From assembly GCA_015523055.1 (NCBI GenBank), contig WALD01000038.1:1-7582 (forward strand): a DNA stretch of 7,582 nt, in the 5' to 3' direction. The stretch's first letter is position 1, and each line of letters opens with the position of its first letter. Positions 5,867 to 7,582 of the stretch are shown piece by piece. Source of the stretch: Candidatus Altarchaeota archaeon. Lineage in GTDB: Archaea > Altiarchaeota > Altiarchaeia > IMC4 > QMZM01. The translations under genes and the position numbers were made by a program. Under the pieces are notes generated by a model. It ran no database searches. It was not told where the DNA came from and saw nothing but the letters and a program-made list of their open reading frames with translations.

Positions 5867-6586
5867 TCAGATTAGGACTTTCTCCAATTCTTTTAAAGAT
5901 TTAATCAGGTGGGTTTCTGTTTTTCTCATCAATCTTTGACCGGTTATTTTTAACCAAATTTTTCCTGATTCGCCGGTTCTTATCAAACCGATTAAGTTGA
6001 ATATCTGATTTCTTAAGTGTCTGTTCAAACCCGCTTTTGAGCATTTTGAGGAAAATCTTTTTAGATTTATTTCATCCCATCTATCGATTAATAAAGAGAT
6101 TACATCAACTATGTCTTTCTCCCTGCCCCTAGTCATTAATTTCAATGCAACTAAATCTTCTAAAGATGCGACGGAGGTTTTAATCTTTACTCTCCTGCCT
6201 TCTTCAAAGAAACCAGAAATTTCACAAGTTTTGGATCCTTCTAAAATTTCGCCAGGGGGATATCTTTTATTTGTTGATATGTCCCGGACCTCACCGATTG
6301 ATATATCCAAGTCTATGAAACCACTATCAAGTTTTTTCTTTCCTTTCAAGCCAAATTCTGTTTTCCCAACCCTGTAACCTAAACCTTTTAATAATGCAAT
6401 CAGTTCTCCCATATCCTTCTTCGAAGCAATTAAGTCTATGTCTTTAGTATACCTATAACCTCTTGTGTAAGCTCTTACAGCGTATCCACCTATCACTACT
6501 AAGTTTAATTGCCATTTTTTAGTTTCCCTAACTATTTTTTCCAGGTCCTTTAAACTTTCAAGCTCCACAATCTTTTCTTTTTCCAT
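5867..6586 (-). CDS. AbiEii-like nucleotidyltransferase, probable toxin of a type IV-like pair, 239 aa
   Basis: This is a DNA polymerase beta-superfamily nucleotidyltransferase of the AbiEii/AbiGii kind. The fold signature is visible in order: VVIGGYAVRAYTRGYRYTKDIDL at 30-52 with the GG pair (33-34) and D49-x-D51 metal ligands, a third acidic position around D92/D94 (FIDLDIS), then LEDLVALKLMTRGREKDIVD from 142. That last block is the (A/L)LxxMK(l)-x-RxKDxxD pattern of AbiEii proteins, with the Lys and Asp kept. A helical C-terminal part follows. The active site looks intact. Family members act as toxins that modify tRNA or nucleotides, but this target is unknown. AAGGGG (6594-6599 complement) lies seven bases before the ATG and overlaps the stop of the upstream gene. 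Codon use is more A+T-rich than in the core genes, suggesting transfer. Confidence 0.85.
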   Translation of the reverse strand: MEKEKIVELESLKDLEKIVRETKKWQLNLVVIGGYAVRAYTRGYRYTKDIDLIASKKDMGELIALLKGLGYRVGKTEFGLKGKKKLDSGFIDLDISIGEVRDISTNKRYPPGEILEGSKTCEISGFFEEGRRVKIKTSVASLEDLVALKLMTRGREKDIVDVISLLIDRWDEINLKRFSSKCSKAGLNRHLRNQIFNLIGLIRTGESGKIWLKITGQRLMRKTETHLIKSLKELEKVLI

Positions 6587-6598
6587 CTTGTTGCCCCT

Positions 6599-7558
6599 TT
6601 ATAACAAATCTAAAACAGCCTTTTCAAAGTTAGCAGATTGATAGCACTTAACATTCCACTTATCTTCTAAGTTTTCATAGTCTAAATTTATTGAAACACC
6701 CAATTCAGGTATTTTTCCTATGGTCTCTGTTCTTTTATCGATGAATCCCTCAACTTTCTTAGTTATTTTTTTACTGAATACTCCTTTTCCAGCTTCTTTG
6801 TTTATGCACTCTAAACAAAAACCCAAAGTGTTTATCACTCTATTAGCTTTAGCAATCTTTATTACTTTATCCCATTCCAATGTACCTTTTTTTCTTATCA
6901 TTATTGCCAATGCTCCAAGTATGTCATTATCTTCCAGAGCTTCTACTAGGGTATAGTGGGGAGGTTGATAATGCAAATTGGTCATTTCAGTCACTTGTTC
7001 CTCCCTGCTCTTTAAATCAGTATGCAGATGAATTGCCTGCTTCTTTGCTTTTGATTCATAGACAACTTTATCGTTTATCAAAATTTGGGAATCCCATAGT
7101 TTGAAAAGAGCTGTCCATCCATCAACATCTTCTGCATAAATAGAAAGATGATGAACATCTATGGAGCGATAATAATTTGTATGGAAACCTATTGCAGAAT
7201 CTTTTATGTACATGTAATTCCATTTGAGCGATTTGTTTGCTTCTTTTGTTAAATCCATTGACGTAAATCCCTTTCCTTTTTCCCAAACCTTTGTGTAAAC
7301 GGCCCTGGCATTGCTTACCTTCTCCGGATTGAGAAGTCTATACAACCTCACTCTCTGGTCGTAGCTTGCTCTGGTATGAATTGCATAGGCATTATCTTCT
7401 ATCTCATTCAATAATTTAGAGGCATACTTAACCTCTTTTTTACCAAATTTTTTGCCGAATATAACATCTAAGGCATCCTCGAATCCGAATTCTTCTGAGG
7501 TAAACCTTAACCAGAGTTTGTCATATTCCCTTCTCCAGGTTACATCTTTGATTGGCAT
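6599..7558 (-). CDS. winged-helix-like AbiEi-type probable antitoxin, 319 aa
   Basis: I do not recognise a precisely named family. The N-terminal ~80 residues look like a winged helix: FTSEEFGFEDALDVIF, a helix ending KLLNEIEDNAYAI, and a wing-like ASYDQRVRLYRL. The middle VHHLSIYAEDVDGWTALFKL, then PPHYTLVEALEDNDILGALA and INTLGFCLECIN, suggest a second alpha/beta domain. No signal peptide or membrane segment is visible. Position directly before a nucleotidyltransferase gene (12-bp gap) is the AbiEi-AbiEii order, so an antitoxin and autorepressor role is inferred. The start chosen is ATG at 7556-7558, because AGGTGA (7564-7569 complement) lies five bases upstream. A GTG three codons earlier falls inside that ribosome binding site. 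The promoter would be beyond the window end. Confidence 0.65.
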   Translation of the reverse strand: MPIKDVTWRREYDKLWLRFTSEEFGFEDALDVIFGKKFGKKEVKYASKLLNEIEDNAYAIHTRASYDQRVRLYRLLNPEKVSNARAVYTKVWEKGKGFTSMDLTKEANKSLKWNYMYIKDSAIGFHTNYYRSIDVHHLSIYAEDVDGWTALFKLWDSQILINDKVVYESKAKKQAIHLHTDLKSREEQVTEMTNLHYQPPHYTLVEALEDNDILGALAIMIRKKGTLEWDKVIKIAKANRVINTLGFCLECINKEAGKGVFSKKITKKVEGFIDKRTETIGKIPELGVSINLDYENLEDKWNVKCYQSANFEKAVLDLL

Positions 7559-7563
7559 TTTAT

Positions 7564-7569
7564 TCACCT
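7564..7569 (-). promoter_or_regulatory. ribosome binding site deciding the start of the AbiEi-like gene
   Basis: On the minus strand the sequence reads AGGTGA, then ATAAA, then ATG. AGGTGA is a perfect complement to the 3' end of archaeal 16S rRNA at ideal spacing. The GTG that would give the longer 322-residue form is part of this site, so the shorter 319-residue form is preferred. Confidence 0.8.
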
Positions 7570-7582
7570 ATTCTAGTAGACT

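Noticed and set aside
6111..7104. Plus-strand open frames of 74-88 codons opposite the AbiE-like pair
   Set aside because: They are shadows of the two minus-strand genes, low in complexity and without start signals.
1..7582. Search by eye for tRNA, rRNA and CRISPR arrays
   Set aside because: No cloverleaf with a GGTTCRA-type T-loop at the right spacing, no rRNA-like blocks and no regularly spaced repeats were seen on either strand.

Overview
The window looks archaeal, most likely euryarchaeal. The tyrosyl-tRNA synthetase is of the short archaeal type, and it sits with a UPF0147 protein and a stand-alone Bud32 kinase, both archaeal hallmarks here. Ribosome binding sites are of the GGAG/AGGTGA type, one promoter looks leaderless, and Arg is mostly AGG/AGA. 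A Thermoplasmata-like lineage is a guess that the sequence alone cannot settle.

Layout. (1) Positions 1-124 hold the 3' end of a probable MNT nucleotidyltransferase gene, overlapped by the start of a HEPN gene that stops after 30 codons. This looks like the relic of a MNT/HEPN toxin-antitoxin pair. (2) An HD-domain phosphohydrolase gene starts at 121, exactly at the stop of the HEPN relic. (3) Its stop is followed by a degenerate copy of the last ~60 bp of tyrS, and then by the intact convergent tyrS. (4) UPF0147 and tyrS form a coupled minus-strand operon. It diverges across a 61-bp AT-rich promoter region from a plus-strand run of Bud32 kinase, HAD phosphatase and KaiC-like RecA ATPase, all overlapping or nearly abutting. 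These core genes serve translation and tRNA modification (TyrRS; Bud32 of KEOPS) and metabolite housekeeping.

(5) From about 4694 the character changes. Base composition becomes visibly more A+T-rich, and codons shift from AAG/GAG/AGG toward AAA/GAA/TTA. Positions 4694-5860 are a graveyard: a frameshifted, rearranged AlbA_2/HATPase (Schlafen-like) regulator pseudogene, a probable C-terminal scrap of an IS66-type transposase, and an orphan ORF with no recognised family. (6) Positions 5867-7569 hold an intact minus-strand two-gene operon: a winged-helix-like protein of 319 aa followed by an AbiEii-like nucleotidyltransferase of 239 aa. It resembles a type IV (AbiE-like) toxin-antitoxin or abortive-infection module and is the best candidate for a less-described system.

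The core block is therefore bordered on both sides by toxin-antitoxin or mobile debris. One further pattern is a strong excess of the palindrome GAATTC in the core block (17 by hand count in 1-4693, 1 in 4694-7582), occurring in all three codon phases.
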